Of a stretch of DNA of 63,103 nucleotides, positions 32,646-41,021 are shown one piece after another; the stretch's first letter is position 1; each line of letters starts with the position of its first letter. Location of the stretch: contig JAAHFP010000037.1 in the NCBI GenBank assembly GCA_010672925.1, forward strand, positions 1 to 63,103, in the 5' to 3' direction. Below the pieces are notes generated by a model. It was given only the letters and a program-made list of their open reading frames with translations, made no database searches and had not been told where the DNA came from. The stretch is from Symploca sp. SIO1C2 (lineage in GTDB: Bacteria > Cyanobacteriota > Cyanobacteriia > Cyanobacteriales > Coleofasciculaceae). A program made the position numbers and the translations under genes.

Positions 32646-32920
32646 AATATTGAGCAATCATTATCCTCCTCAACGCTAAAGGGTAGGTGTTTTTTTGAGG
32701 AGGTGCAAAAAAATGGCTAAATCGCTTTTTGTACAAGGGTTTGAGGTGTTCTGCTGAAAATTTTCTTTAGCGCTTTTGCTGAAAAGCTTATGGTAATTAG
32801 GTTTGAGCTTATTTTATATCTGAGGTGCTTGCTTAACCAGAGGCTGAAATGCTATATTTTTATTCTTCAGCGCTATCGTACCTTGAAAATTATAAACTGC
32901 AAGGGTTTCTGGATACCGCT
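32646..32920 (+). promoter_or_regulatory. probable CRISPR leader
   Basis: AT-rich stretch of 275 bp without an open frame, ending directly at the first CRISPR repeat. It is placed on this side because the degenerate repeat is at the other end. Confidence 0.5.
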
Positions 32921-33175
32921 GTTACAATTACCTCAAATCCCTATCAGGGATTGAAACAGCGGAGACACTAGGCGTAGCGAGGGACGAGCGAAGAGTTACA
33001 ATTACCTCAAATCCCTATCAGGGATTGAAACCAGCTCAGATTCTTCACAAGCAAGACCTAAATCAAGTTACAATTACCTCAAATCCCTATCAGGGATTGA
33101 AACAAACTTGAACTTAGTTATTGGCTTTTCACCCAAGAGTTACAATTACCTCAAATCCCTATCAGGGATTTGAGC
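32921..33175 (+). CRISPR. orphan CRISPR mini-array, 4 repeats and 3 spacers
   Basis: The 37-bp repeat begins GTTACAATTACCTCAAATCC and ends ATTGAAAC, with an internal ATCCCTATCAGGGAT palindrome. Repeats are at 32921-32957, 32995-33031, 33067-33103 and 33139-33175; spacers are 37, 35 and 35 bp. The last repeat is identical for 32 bases and then degenerate (tttgagc), marking the leader-distal end and the + orientation. No cas genes are in the window. Confidence 0.95.
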
Positions 33176-33253
33176 CAGCGCTACAGAAATCCGGTAGAGT
33201 TATTAGAAGTTACTAATCCCCCTTGTCCTCCTTGTCCTCCTTGTCCCCTTCTT

Positions 33254-34165
33254 TCAAGAAGTTAAAATCTCCGTCAAAGCTTGCTTAGCAGTAGGATATT
33301 GATACTCAAATCCGTAGCTAGTGGTTGTTTTAGGTAATACCTGTTGACCCTCCAAAACTACTTTCCCTCCCTCTCCTAACAAAGCTTCTATAGCAAAGCT
33401 AGGAACCGGCAACCAAGAGGGACGATTGAGTACTTCTCCCAAAGCCTGACAAAATTCAGACATCCGGACTGGATTAGGTGCTGTAGCATTTAATACCCCT
33501 TCCATCTCCGAGTTATTTAGGGCTTCTATAATTAAATTCACTAGGTCATCCCAATGGATCCAGGAAAACCACTGACGTCCGTTACCAATAGGACCACCAG
33601 CAAAGAGTTGAAATGGGGGAATCATCTTGGCCAGTGCGCCGCCTCCGTCTCCTAAAACAATTCCCAGGCGTAGAATTACTAAGCGAACACCAACCTCTTT
33701 AACTTGCTTAGCTTCCGCTTCCCAATCTAGGCACACTTTGGCCAAAAAGTCATTCCCGCTAGGGCTGGTTTCATCAAAACTAGCGGTTTCACTGGTACCA
33801 TAGTAACCGATCGCAGAAGCATTAATCAGAACACCTGGCTTTGGTTTGGCTTGAGCGATCGCTTCGACGATTTTTTGGGTTCCCAGCTTACGGCTGTCGA
33901 AAATTTCCTGCTTGCGTTCCGGTGTCCACCTACTTTCTGCAATTGGTTCTCCTGCCAGATTGACCACAGCATCGCAACCAGCGATCACTTTTTGCCAATC
34001 ACCAGATTGGTTAGGGGTATAGGGAACTATTTCGACCTTGGGAAAAGCCTTGGCTGCTTTGGCTTGGTTACGGGTTAGAACGAGAGGCTGGTATCCTTTA
34101 GCCAGTAATTGCTCTACTAAGCGACTGCCTACAAATCCCGTGGCTCCAGTAATTGCTACTTTCAT
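33254..34165 (-). CDS. TIGR01777 family NAD(P)-binding epimerase-like protein
   Basis: 303 residues. The Rossmann start [21 protein letters not shown], the [26 protein letters not shown] motif, [13 protein letters not shown] and the C-terminal DUF1731-type [26 protein letters not shown] are all present. It belongs to the extended SDR family that includes the SulA/YfcH group. In plants and cyanobacteria relatives are near cell-division or photosynthesis genes; the role is unsettled. It starts 3 bp after the psb28-2 stop, so the two form an operon. Confidence 0.93.
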   Translation of the reverse strand: MKVAITGATGFVGSRLVEQLLAKGYQPLVLTRNQAKAAKAFPKVEIVPYTPNQSGDWQKVIAGCDAVVNLAGEPIAESRWTPERKQEIFDSRKLGTQKIVEAIAQAKPKPGVLINASAIGYYGTSETASFDETSPSGNDFLAKVCLDWEAEAKQVKEVGVRLVILRLGIVLGDGGGALAKMIPPFQLFAGGPIGNGRQWFSWIHWDDLVNLIIEALNNSEMEGVLNATAPNPVRMSEFCQALGEVLNRPSWLPVPSFAIEALLGEGGKVVLEGQQVLPKTTTSYGFEYQYPTAKQALTEILTS

Positions 34166-34168
34166 CTT

Positions 34169-34564
34169 CTAGTTCTCTTCACTCCCGGTAGATTTTTTCG
34201 TATCGCTATATGCCATGCCATTCTTTTCAGCATAGCGATTCATAAAGCGCATGAACCGTTCCCAGTGTTCTTTCTGTTCAATCTCAAATTCACAATTGAC
34301 TTTTCTTAAATCATCCCCCTCTGGTCCAGCAAAGACGAATTTAACAGAGGAAGGTGTAACACTGATTACCCCTTCTTCATCAGTTAACAGCATCGAATTA
34401 GTATATTTTTTGGTAAAGCTATTGAATTTTTCGATAGCTTTGAGGTTGTCAAAGGTCATTAAGACAGTCCGGACTCCTGAATTGCGGTTCTGCCGTAAAC
34501 TGACGTTGCTTAATTCTTCGTAAATCCCTTCAAAAAATTGAATCGAGGGGGCTGGGGAGGTCAT
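34169..34564 (-). CDS. psb28-2: photosystem II assembly protein Psb28-2
   Basis: 131 residues: PAPSIQFFEGIYEELSNVSLRQNRNSGVRTVLMTFDNLKAIEKFNSFTKKYTNSMLLTDEEGVISVTPSSVKFVFAGPEGDDLRKVNCEFEIEQKEHWERFMRFMNRYAEKNGM. The end W.RFMRFM.RYAE.NG is the Psb28 signature. The IQFFEGIYEEL and KKYTN details fit the second paralogue (slr1739 type) rather than the canonical Psb28. It binds PSII assembly intermediates on the cytosolic face. It is first in a two-gene operon with the TIGR01777 gene. Confidence 0.9.
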   Translation of the reverse strand: MTSPAPSIQFFEGIYEELSNVSLRQNRNSGVRTVLMTFDNLKAIEKFNSFTKKYTNSMLLTDEEGVISVTPSSVKFVFAGPEGDDLRKVNCEFEIEQKEHWERFMRFMNRYAEKNGMAYSDTKKSTGSEEN

Positions 34565-34731
34565 GTTATATTTTTGGCTATATTAAAATTAGTATACAAA
34601 ACTTAAGTTAAGTGTGGAAGTTGCTTATCAGTGTCAGCTTCAGCCTAGGTACAGCGGTTGACTCTACACCTTCATTTACTGTACTGTATTGCGGTGCAAT
34701 GTGCTGTAGATTGGCTAGATTAAGCTCTACT

Positions 34732-35100
34732 TCAAGCTTGATTTTCAAAACGTTTGACTCTAACTTCTAGTGCTTGTAACTTTTCCTCTAAATTAAGATG
34801 ATCCGACTCATTGGTTAAACTGTAACCAATTAAACGGTCAAGAATTTCTCGCTGTCTGATGGAATTTTCAGCTAAATCTCCATATTTGTGAATCAATTCA
34901 TCTAGAACAAGCCTTTGAGTTTCTTGGCTTTCCAGTAATTGTAGTTGTCTCTCCTCAAATTTAGCTTGTCTTTCCTCAAATTTAGCTTGTCTTTCCTCAA
35001 ATTCTAGATTTCTTTCTTTGAGTTGAAGTTGGCTCTCTTGAAGTTCTCTTTGAACAGACAACATGTCTTCGATGATTTTTTGCATTTCTTCAAAAGTCAT
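34732..35100 (-). CDS. coiled-coil protein with EERQAKF repeats
   Basis: 122 residues, almost all predicted coiled coil. FEERQAK occurs three times around residues 33-50, encoded by a 21-bp DNA repeat (about 34953-34995). It is followed by QRLVLDELIHKYGDLAENSIRQREILDRLIGYSLTNESDHLNLEEKLQALEVRVKRFE. AAGGAG precedes the ATG. No enzyme domain. Similar short coiled-coil proteins are common and multicopy in filamentous cyanobacteria; the function is not known. Confidence 0.65.
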   Translation of the reverse strand: MTFEEMQKIIEDMLSVQRELQESQLQLKERNLEFEERQAKFEERQAKFEERQLQLLESQETQRLVLDELIHKYGDLAENSIRQREILDRLIGYSLTNESDHLNLEEKLQALEVRVKRFENQA

Positions 35101-35239
35101 ATTGCTTTCTCCTTTGATTTAAGTGATTATCTTATTATATAGAAATAACCAAGGAGAAAAATTGTGCTTCCTCTTCCTCAGCTCCCTTGACAACGACATT
35201 TTTACCTTAACTTGTCACCAATGCTTATTGCCTTTTAGC

Positions 35240-35680
35240 TTATTGGGAATTAAAAGTTTTGAGCCATTGGAAGTGGATTGCCCAGTCGAGAGTAAAGCGA
35301 GCGATAGCAAAATCCAATATACTCTCAATAGCCAAAATCCCCAATAACCAGTAAGCCTCAGTTAAATTTGGCTGTACTTCCACTGGTGTCAAACCTCGAA
35401 CTAAACCGAAAGCTAGTACTGCTCCACCTTTGAGGTGAGAGTTGTCATCTTGTCGAATAATGTAGCGGTAAGTGACGCCAAACAGAAAACCGCTTAGGCA
35501 AGCAACTGCCAGCTTCAGTAACCAATCAACCTCATTGGTAATTTGCAGGAAGGCGAATAACTCAAACTGCTTTGCTAGTACCCAACGGTGGGCAACTGCG
35601 GTGATGCTGTAGGCAAGGGTAAAAGATAAAGCTGCCAAAATACCGGCTTTCAGGGATTCGATGCGCTCAGCAACAATCAT
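35240..35680 (-). CDS. conserved four-helix membrane protein
   Basis: 146 residues with about four hydrophobic segments: AGILAALSFTLAYSITAVAH, WLLKLAVACLSGFLFGVTYRYI, HLKGGAVLAFGLVRGLTPVE and AYWLLGILAIESILDFAIARFTLDWA. The middle contains a YRYIIRQDDNSHLKGG loop. I recognise it only as a cyanobacterial conserved integral membrane protein. It is divergent from petN with 99 bp between, so co-regulation with photosynthesis is possible. Confidence 0.7.
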   Translation of the reverse strand: MIVAERIESLKAGILAALSFTLAYSITAVAHRWVLAKQFELFAFLQITNEVDWLLKLAVACLSGFLFGVTYRYIIRQDDNSHLKGGAVLAFGLVRGLTPVEVQPNLTEAYWLLGILAIESILDFAIARFTLDWAIHFQWLKTFNSQ

Positions 35681-35779
35681 GGGATATCGATTTCGGTTGA
35701 TGCTTTAGTAAAATATCGAGCTTAAGAAGGCTCAAATTGAATTATTATAGGGCTTGGAGTCATTGTGTAATATATTGCT

Positions 35780-35869
35780 ATGGATATTCTGACATTAGGT
35801 TGGGTTTCGATCTTAGTCCTGTTCACTTGGTCAATTTCTATGGTGGTTTGGGGTCGTAACGGTTTCTAG
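35780..35869 (+). CDS. petN: cytochrome b6f complex subunit VIII
   Basis: 29 residues starting [12 protein letters not shown] and ending VVWGRNGF, the invariant PetN sequence. It has one transmembrane helix and stabilises the b6f complex in the thylakoid membrane. It is below the size limit of most gene finders. A small membrane-protein gene follows after 7 bp. Confidence 0.97.
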   Translation: MDILTLGWVSILVLFTWSISMVVWGRNGF

Positions 35870-35876
35870 AAGTATC

Positions 35877-36239
<363 letters not shown>

Positions 36240-36242
36240 CTA

Positions 36243-36341
36243 TCTCCCTCAGCTCCCTCAGCTCCCTCAGCTCCCTCAGCTCCCTCAGCTCCCTCAGCTC
36301 CCCCGACTCCCTCAGCTCCCTCAGCTCCCTCAGCTCCCCCT
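36243..36341. repeat. 9-bp tandem array (ctccctcag)n
   Basis: About 11 copies of ctccctcag with three cccc variants. It is purine/pyrimidine-skewed in the opposite sense to the 36046-36175 array on the same strand. Confidence 0.9.
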
Positions 36342-36394
36342 GCAACCATGTTAGCTGCGCCACGGCAATACATTCCGAACTCTTTCTTCAACCT

Positions 36395-37270
36395 CTATCC
36401 CACAATCTGCTCAATCATCCGGGTTGCCTGCTGGCTATAACCACTGCCAAAAAGATTGAAGTGATTGAGAATGTGATAGAGGTTGTAGAGGATTTTGCGT
36501 TGCTGGTAACCTTGGTCTAAAGGCCATACTTCGTTATAGCCACGATAAAATCCAGAGGGGAAGCCTCCAAACAATTCTGTCATAGCCAGATCCACTTCGC
36601 GATCGCCTATATAAGTAGCAGGATCAAAAATCACCGGTTCTCCCGATGGGGTAACTGCGGCATTCCCTCCCCACAAGTCACCATGTACTAGGGAAGGTTG
36701 AGGTTGATGGTTCAGTAGCTGAGGAATCATTTCCAATAATCGCCCTTGGTGAGGAAAATTACCACCACGACGCCTTGCCAGTTTTAATTGATAGCCGATG
36801 CGATGTTCAGCAAAGAATTCTCCCCAGTCAGCAGTCCAGGTATTAATTTGGGGAGTTGAGCCAATGGTATTATTTTCCTGCCAACCAAACTTACCTTGAC
36901 TCTCTTGAGGAGTAGTTGCCCGGTGCATGGCTGCTAGCTGACGCCCCATTTCTTGCCATGACTGGGTATTTTTGCTCCCACCAAGTTCTAACCATTCTAA
37001 AACGATGTAACTATAATCAGCCGTTGTGCCGACACAAATTGGTTTTGGTATTCTAATTGTCTGAGTTGCGTACATTTGCTTTAAACCCAGTGCCTCTGCT
37101 GTAAACATCTCTACTTGAGACGCCTGGTTAAGCTTGACGAAATAATTGGTAGTCTCACCTATAAGGCAGTAACCCTGATTTATACAGCCACCACCAACAG
37201 ACCGACGATTCTTAATTTCAAATGCCTCGCCTGTTACTTTACTAATTTGGCTAGCAATTTCTGTCCACAT
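36395..37270 (-). CDS. fructosamine kinase family protein
   Basis: 291 residues from ATG 37270 (MWTEIASQISKVTGEAF); a GTG six bases upstream is less likely. Kinase-like motifs: GGCINQGYCLIGETTNYFVKLNQ (nucleotide loop and Lys), YIVLEWLELGG (hinge), PSLVHGDLWGGNAAVTPSGEPVIFDPATYIGDREVDLAM (catalytic HGD and DPA loop). It phosphorylates ketosamines on glycated proteins, leading to deglycation; in bacteria ribulosamine is a common substrate. Complete and of normal length. Confidence 0.93.
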   Translation of the reverse strand: MWTEIASQISKVTGEAFEIKNRRSVGGGCINQGYCLIGETTNYFVKLNQASQVEMFTAEALGLKQMYATQTIRIPKPICVGTTADYSYIVLEWLELGGSKNTQSWQEMGRQLAAMHRATTPQESQGKFGWQENNTIGSTPQINTWTADWGEFFAEHRIGYQLKLARRRGGNFPHQGRLLEMIPQLLNHQPQPSLVHGDLWGGNAAVTPSGEPVIFDPATYIGDREVDLAMTELFGGFPSGFYRGYNEVWPLDQGYQQRKILYNLYHILNHFNLFGSGYSQQATRMIEQIVG

Positions 37271-37337
37271 TATCACATCTAAAATTTTCGATTAAGGTAT
37301 GCTCTTTAGGTTAATACCAAATTGCTCAGGGAGCAGG

Positions 37338-37550
37338 TATAGCAAAAGGCAGAAGGCAGAGGGCAGTTCGGCAAAGCCGTTGCCGCAGGCTAGGCAGAAG
37401 GGAAGAGGTTGACCGAAAAAAACAAGGATACAAGCCCCTGGCTTTAGACATGGGGTCAATCTAAAATCTAAAATCTAAAATCTAAAATTGATTGACAGGT
37501 AAAGGTTTGCTGCATTTGGTATTGTACTAACCACCTTGGCGATTGCTATA
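37338..37550. mobile_element. MITE-like element, TATAGCAA family, copy 1 (expanded)
   Basis: Starts tatagcaaaaggcag and ends ggcgattgctata. It shares gacaggtaaaggttt and gcatttggtattgt with the copies at 54507, 58154 and 49107. It is 213 bp because extra sequence, including a taaaatc repeat, lies in the middle. The interval 37271-37800 holds nothing else except a ggttgggt/acccaacc hairpin at 37684-37734. Confidence 0.75.
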
Positions 37551-37800
37551 AATACTTGAACAGTAGTCAAGGTGTGAGGTTCAGGGTTTAGAGTGAAACT
37601 GAATAGGCATGGTGAGATACATAAAAAACTGACTCTCTACCCAATAGATAAATAGAAGCACCAAGGTGGATATGCATAACTCTAGGTTGGGTGACCCTGC
37701 ACCGAAGCAAGCTGTATTCGGTTCTCAACCCAACCTGCAACTCTGCTTTCTGCCTTGGTGTAGCAATTCTAATTTAGGGATGCTTGATGAGGCAAAATCT

Positions 37801-39300
37801 ATGATTCCGATTCCTTCACGGGATTTCAATGATAAATTTTATACCTTTCTGATTCCTATGGGAGGTGATAATAGACAAATCTGTTTCCGGTGGCGAACCG
37901 AAACTGCTCTCAAAAAAAACTTCAGCTCCTATCAAGCAGCCGAGGAAAGCTTTTTGCTGTGGTGTCAAGGGCAAGATGATTACTCTATTGTCAGAAAGTT
38001 TTTGGAGATTTATCAACATGAAGAAACAACGGAACGGGAAAAGGAATTAGCGCAATGGCACTTGACAGCTTACTTAGAAACCCCTTGTTATCAAGCTGCC
38101 AGCAAGAGATTTGCCACCTTCAGTAATTTTAACGACCTTACAGATGACTGGGAGCATTATCTTCACCTAGCTCGCTGTTTAACCAATAATCCAGAGGAGA
38201 TTCTACAAATTTATCGCAAGTACCGACGTAGAGAGTACGACCTAGAGAAGTATTTTATGTGGGAGATTGCTAGTAAGATTAGAGACTTGTCTTATCGAGC
38301 AACAGGTCAAGGTAAGTATTCTCCTTGGTACAGTTTAAAAAATACTTCCGCCACTAATTTAAACCAAGCATTGGTTAACCACGGGGTCAGAGCAGAAAAT
38401 ATTGAGCGTTACCTTATAGCTAGAAGTTGCTTATTTGAAGTTTATGCTAAGTCGGAGCAAGGACGGTGGATTTCTCCTAATCTCAATGAGTATCAAGCAG
38501 CAGCTAATTACTGCACTCGTTATCACTTTACTATTGATGTTCAGGAAATTCAAAGGTTAATCAAAATTTGCCTTGAAGTCTTAAGATCATCACCAAAAAT
38601 AATCTCCTTCGACACAGATGAGCATCTAGAGGTTGATGTTATTGAAAAACACATTAATGAAATTTTAGAGCCAGACCCCTTACTAGCTATAGAAGAAGAC
38701 CGCTCTAGAGAAAAGATGCAAAGTTATGTTGAGGGGATTAATCAAGTTCTTACTCAAGAGTGGACAGCATTTAAACAAAGAGATATTGACTATGAGACGA
38801 TGTTGCTACTGCGGTACGGTTTGGGTTTAAGCCAAGCGAGTACTGCTGCCCAAATTGGTGTTCATCAGACTACAGTTAGGGATTATTGCCTGCTATTTCA
38901 AGAGCAGTTATTAGAAGCGGTAGGTCTTTGGCTTATGGATAAGCTAGGGGTGAATTTACAACAACTCGAAGACCTGGAGCAATATTTAGATCTTTGGTTG
39001 AAGGAACAGTACAAAAAAACAATAGATGCAGTAATTATGTCAGGTTTTAATCAGCATCTTGATGTTGGTAGCAGGTATATTCTCAAACAGATGTACTTTA
39101 ATTCTACTAAAGATAGCCAAAAACTAGCTAGAAAGCTGAATATGGGTACTGCCGAATTCAAGAAGCAAGTTAAGGAGGCAGAAAATCAATTACTTATTTA
39201 TTTACTCCAATGGGTTCAGAATACGGTAGGTATATTTTTAGAAAATAAATTGGAAAGAAAAAAAATCGCTCGTTTAATTAAAGAATGGTTAGAGAATTAA
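37801..39300 (+). CDS. sigma-70-like regulatory protein of the CHAT/CHASE2 cluster
   Basis: 499 residues from ATG 37801 (MIPIPSRDFNDKFY, GAGG nine bases upstream). The frame is open from 37666, but that part encodes a ggttgggt...acccaacc repeat. Most of the chain is helical. Residues about 340-420 (ETMLLLRYGLGLSQASTAAQIGVHQTTVRDYCLLFQEQLLEAV) form a region-4-like helix-turn-helix as in sigma factors, but a canonical region 2 is not evident. The same kind of gene often heads DUF1822/CHAT-CHASE2/DUF928 clusters in cyanobacteria. The promoter target is unknown. Confidence 0.7.
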   Translation: MIPIPSRDFNDKFYTFLIPMGGDNRQICFRWRTETALKKNFSSYQAAEESFLLWCQGQDDYSIVRKFLEIYQHEETTEREKELAQWHLTAYLETPCYQAASKRFATFSNFNDLTDDWEHYLHLARCLTNNPEEILQIYRKYRRREYDLEKYFMWEIASKIRDLSYRATGQGKYSPWYSLKNTSATNLNQALVNHGVRAENIERYLIARSCLFEVYAKSEQGRWISPNLNEYQAAANYCTRYHFTIDVQEIQRLIKICLEVLRSSPKIISFDTDEHLEVDVIEKHINEILEPDPLLAIEEDRSREKMQSYVEGINQVLTQEWTAFKQRDIDYETMLLLRYGLGLSQASTAAQIGVHQTTVRDYCLLFQEQLLEAVGLWLMDKLGVNLQQLEDLEQYLDLWLKEQYKKTIDAVIMSGFNQHLDVGSRYILKQMYFNSTKDSQKLARKLNMGTAEFKKQVKEAENQLLIYLLQWVQNTVGIFLENKLERKKIARLIKEWLEN

Positions 39301-39420
39301 GAATGGAGAATGGAGAATGGAGAATTGAAAACAAATAACAATCAACAACCAATGACTAATAACAAATGACCAATGACCAATGACTAATGACTAATGACTA
39401 ATAACCAAGGAGATTGAATA
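39301..39420. repeat. short tandem repeats (gaatggaga)n and (aatgactaatgacc)n
   Basis: Low-complexity spacer between two co-oriented genes. The tgaccaatgactaatgac motif also precedes mutS at about 20440-20472. An AAGGAG site at its end serves the next gene. Confidence 0.75.
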
Positions 39421-40854
39421 ATGTTGAACCTGGAACAAGTAATCAGTACTTACCCGAAACAATTACATTTGGAGATATCACCCCAGGCACAAGTAGAAGC
39501 ATGGCAGAAGGTTCAGGACTATTCTAATCCAGTAGCTCGTTGGAATGCTTATGTCAATTATTTGTGTTTGCAGACATTGGTTGACTGGCTAAAAGCTAAG
39601 CCTAATTTACAAGAAGAAACTCTTTTAGTATTGCCGGAGCTTAAAAATCTATTGAGTATTTGGGAAGTAGTTAATGGCTGTGTTCTGGAATTGGGTAAGA
39701 CGCGGCTGGTGCTCATTCCTAGTGAAACTGATGATACAGAACAGTTGACTGTGCCTTTTGAATGGGTTGATATTCCTGGTTGGGCAGGAGATTATTATCT
39801 AGGGGTGCAGATGCATTTGGAAGATGATGATTGTTGGTTGCGAGTCTGGGGTTTTACTACTCATCGCCTGCTCAAAGAAGGTACAAAAGACTATCTCAGA
39901 CGCAGTTATTCCCTGGCAGGAAAGGATTTAATTGAAAGTCTCAATGTAATGTGGGTAAGTAGGAAACTATGTCCTGAGGAAGAGCCGGTAGTGGAGCCTT
40001 TACCCAAGTTATCTACTCATCAAGCGGAGGAATTGTTGGCACAATTGGGTAAAATAACTCTCTATTCTCCACGACTAGAAGTTCCTTTTACCCAGTGGGG
40101 TGCATTGTTAGCTAATCAGGAATGGAGGGAGCAGCTTTACCAAAGGAGGCTGGGGAAAGTTCCACTGATTAAGGAACAAATGTCCTTACCCTCCTGGTTC
40201 AAGAATTTTCTGGAGGCTGGTTGGTATACGGTGGAGGAAATGGGAGAAATGTTATCTACACCAGCGCTGAATTTAGCTTACGGTACTGGAAGTAATGGTT
40301 TCCGAGAAGATTCCTTAAATATTCCTCAGGCAGTTCCTACTTTAATTGAATTATTGCAAGCTAGTAGTAGTAGACAAACTAGTTTGCCAGCTTTGAAGTT
40401 ATTGGGTCAAGTTGGTTATGGTAATTTAGACGCGATCGCTTTTCTTTCTCGGTGGCTTCAAACTACTAAAGATCTTGAGCTACGTCGTCAAGCGGCTTTG
40501 AGTTTAGGTCAAATTGCTACGACGCATCCCCAAGCTGGTATGAGGCGAGTTAAGCTGATTGATTTGGGGGTGCTACTAGATAGTAAGCAGGTGGCACTGG
40601 TGGTTACTTTTACACCTCAAGGGAATCAAGGAACTAATGTGCATTTACGGGTACATTCTGCTAGTGAGCACACGTATCTACCACCTAATTTGCAATTGAT
40701 AGTGCTCAATGATCAGGGACAAACTTTTTTGCAGACTCAATCAAGAAGTGCTGATAATTGGATTCAGCTAGAATTGAATGGTGAGGAGGGAGATGGTTTT
40801 ATCGTTAAGTTAGTATTGGGAGAAGCTAGTTTTAGCAAAGAGTTTGTTCTTTAG
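39421..40854 (+). CDS. DUF1822 family protein
   Basis: 477 residues. N-terminal DUF1822 features: HLEISPQAQVEAWQKVQDYSNPVARWNAYVNYLCLQTLVDWLK, then FEWVDIPGWAGDYYLGVQMHLEDDDCWLRVWGFTTHRLLKEG and the L..LPKLSTHQAEELLAQLGK linker. Around 300-370 there are HEAT-like helices (AVPTLIELLQASSSRQTSLPALKLLGQVG). The last 110 residues are a beta-rich domain (VALVVTFTPQGNQGTNVHLRVHSASEHTYLPPNLQLIVLNDQGQTF). AAGGAG precedes the ATG. It is second in the cluster; probably a cytosolic scaffold or adaptor (inference). Confidence 0.85.
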   Translation: MLNLEQVISTYPKQLHLEISPQAQVEAWQKVQDYSNPVARWNAYVNYLCLQTLVDWLKAKPNLQEETLLVLPELKNLLSIWEVVNGCVLELGKTRLVLIPSETDDTEQLTVPFEWVDIPGWAGDYYLGVQMHLEDDDCWLRVWGFTTHRLLKEGTKDYLRRSYSLAGKDLIESLNVMWVSRKLCPEEEPVVEPLPKLSTHQAEELLAQLGKITLYSPRLEVPFTQWGALLANQEWREQLYQRRLGKVPLIKEQMSLPSWFKNFLEAGWYTVEEMGEMLSTPALNLAYGTGSNGFREDSLNIPQAVPTLIELLQASSSRQTSLPALKLLGQVGYGNLDAIAFLSRWLQTTKDLELRRQAALSLGQIATTHPQAGMRRVKLIDLGVLLDSKQVALVVTFTPQGNQGTNVHLRVHSASEHTYLPPNLQLIVLNDQGQTFLQTQSRSADNWIQLELNGEEGDGFIVKLVLGEASFSKEFVL

Positions 40855-40857
40855 TGG

Positions 40858-40931
40858 AAGGCAGGAGGCAGGAGGCAGGAGGCAGGAGGCAGGAGGCAGG
40901 AGGCAGAAGGCAGGAGGCAGGAGGCAGGAGG
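40858..40931. repeat. 7-bp tandem array (caggagg)n
   Basis: About ten copies of caggagg starting three bases after the DUF1822 stop codon. It is followed by a 16-bp palindrome at 40945-40960. Confidence 0.9.
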
Positions 40932-40944
40932 AACCCACCCCTAA

Positions 40945-40960
40945 CCCCTCCAAGGAGGGG
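40945..40960. repeat. palindrome CCCCTCCAAGGAGGGG, copy 1
   Basis: Preceded by acccacccctaac. Identical palindromes occur at 52342-52357 and, with TT in the centre, at 61441-61456, each beside (caggagg) or related repeats. Confidence 0.8.
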
Positions 40961-41021
40961 GACAAGAGAGTTTGAGGAAAATTTCAATTCTAAATTCTAA
41001 ATTCTAAATTCTAAATTCTCC

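Noticed and set aside
37666-37800. 45-residue N-terminal extension of the sigma-like protein
   Set aside because: The DNA is an aggttgggt...acccaacct repeat hairpin, so this part is more likely untranslated leader.
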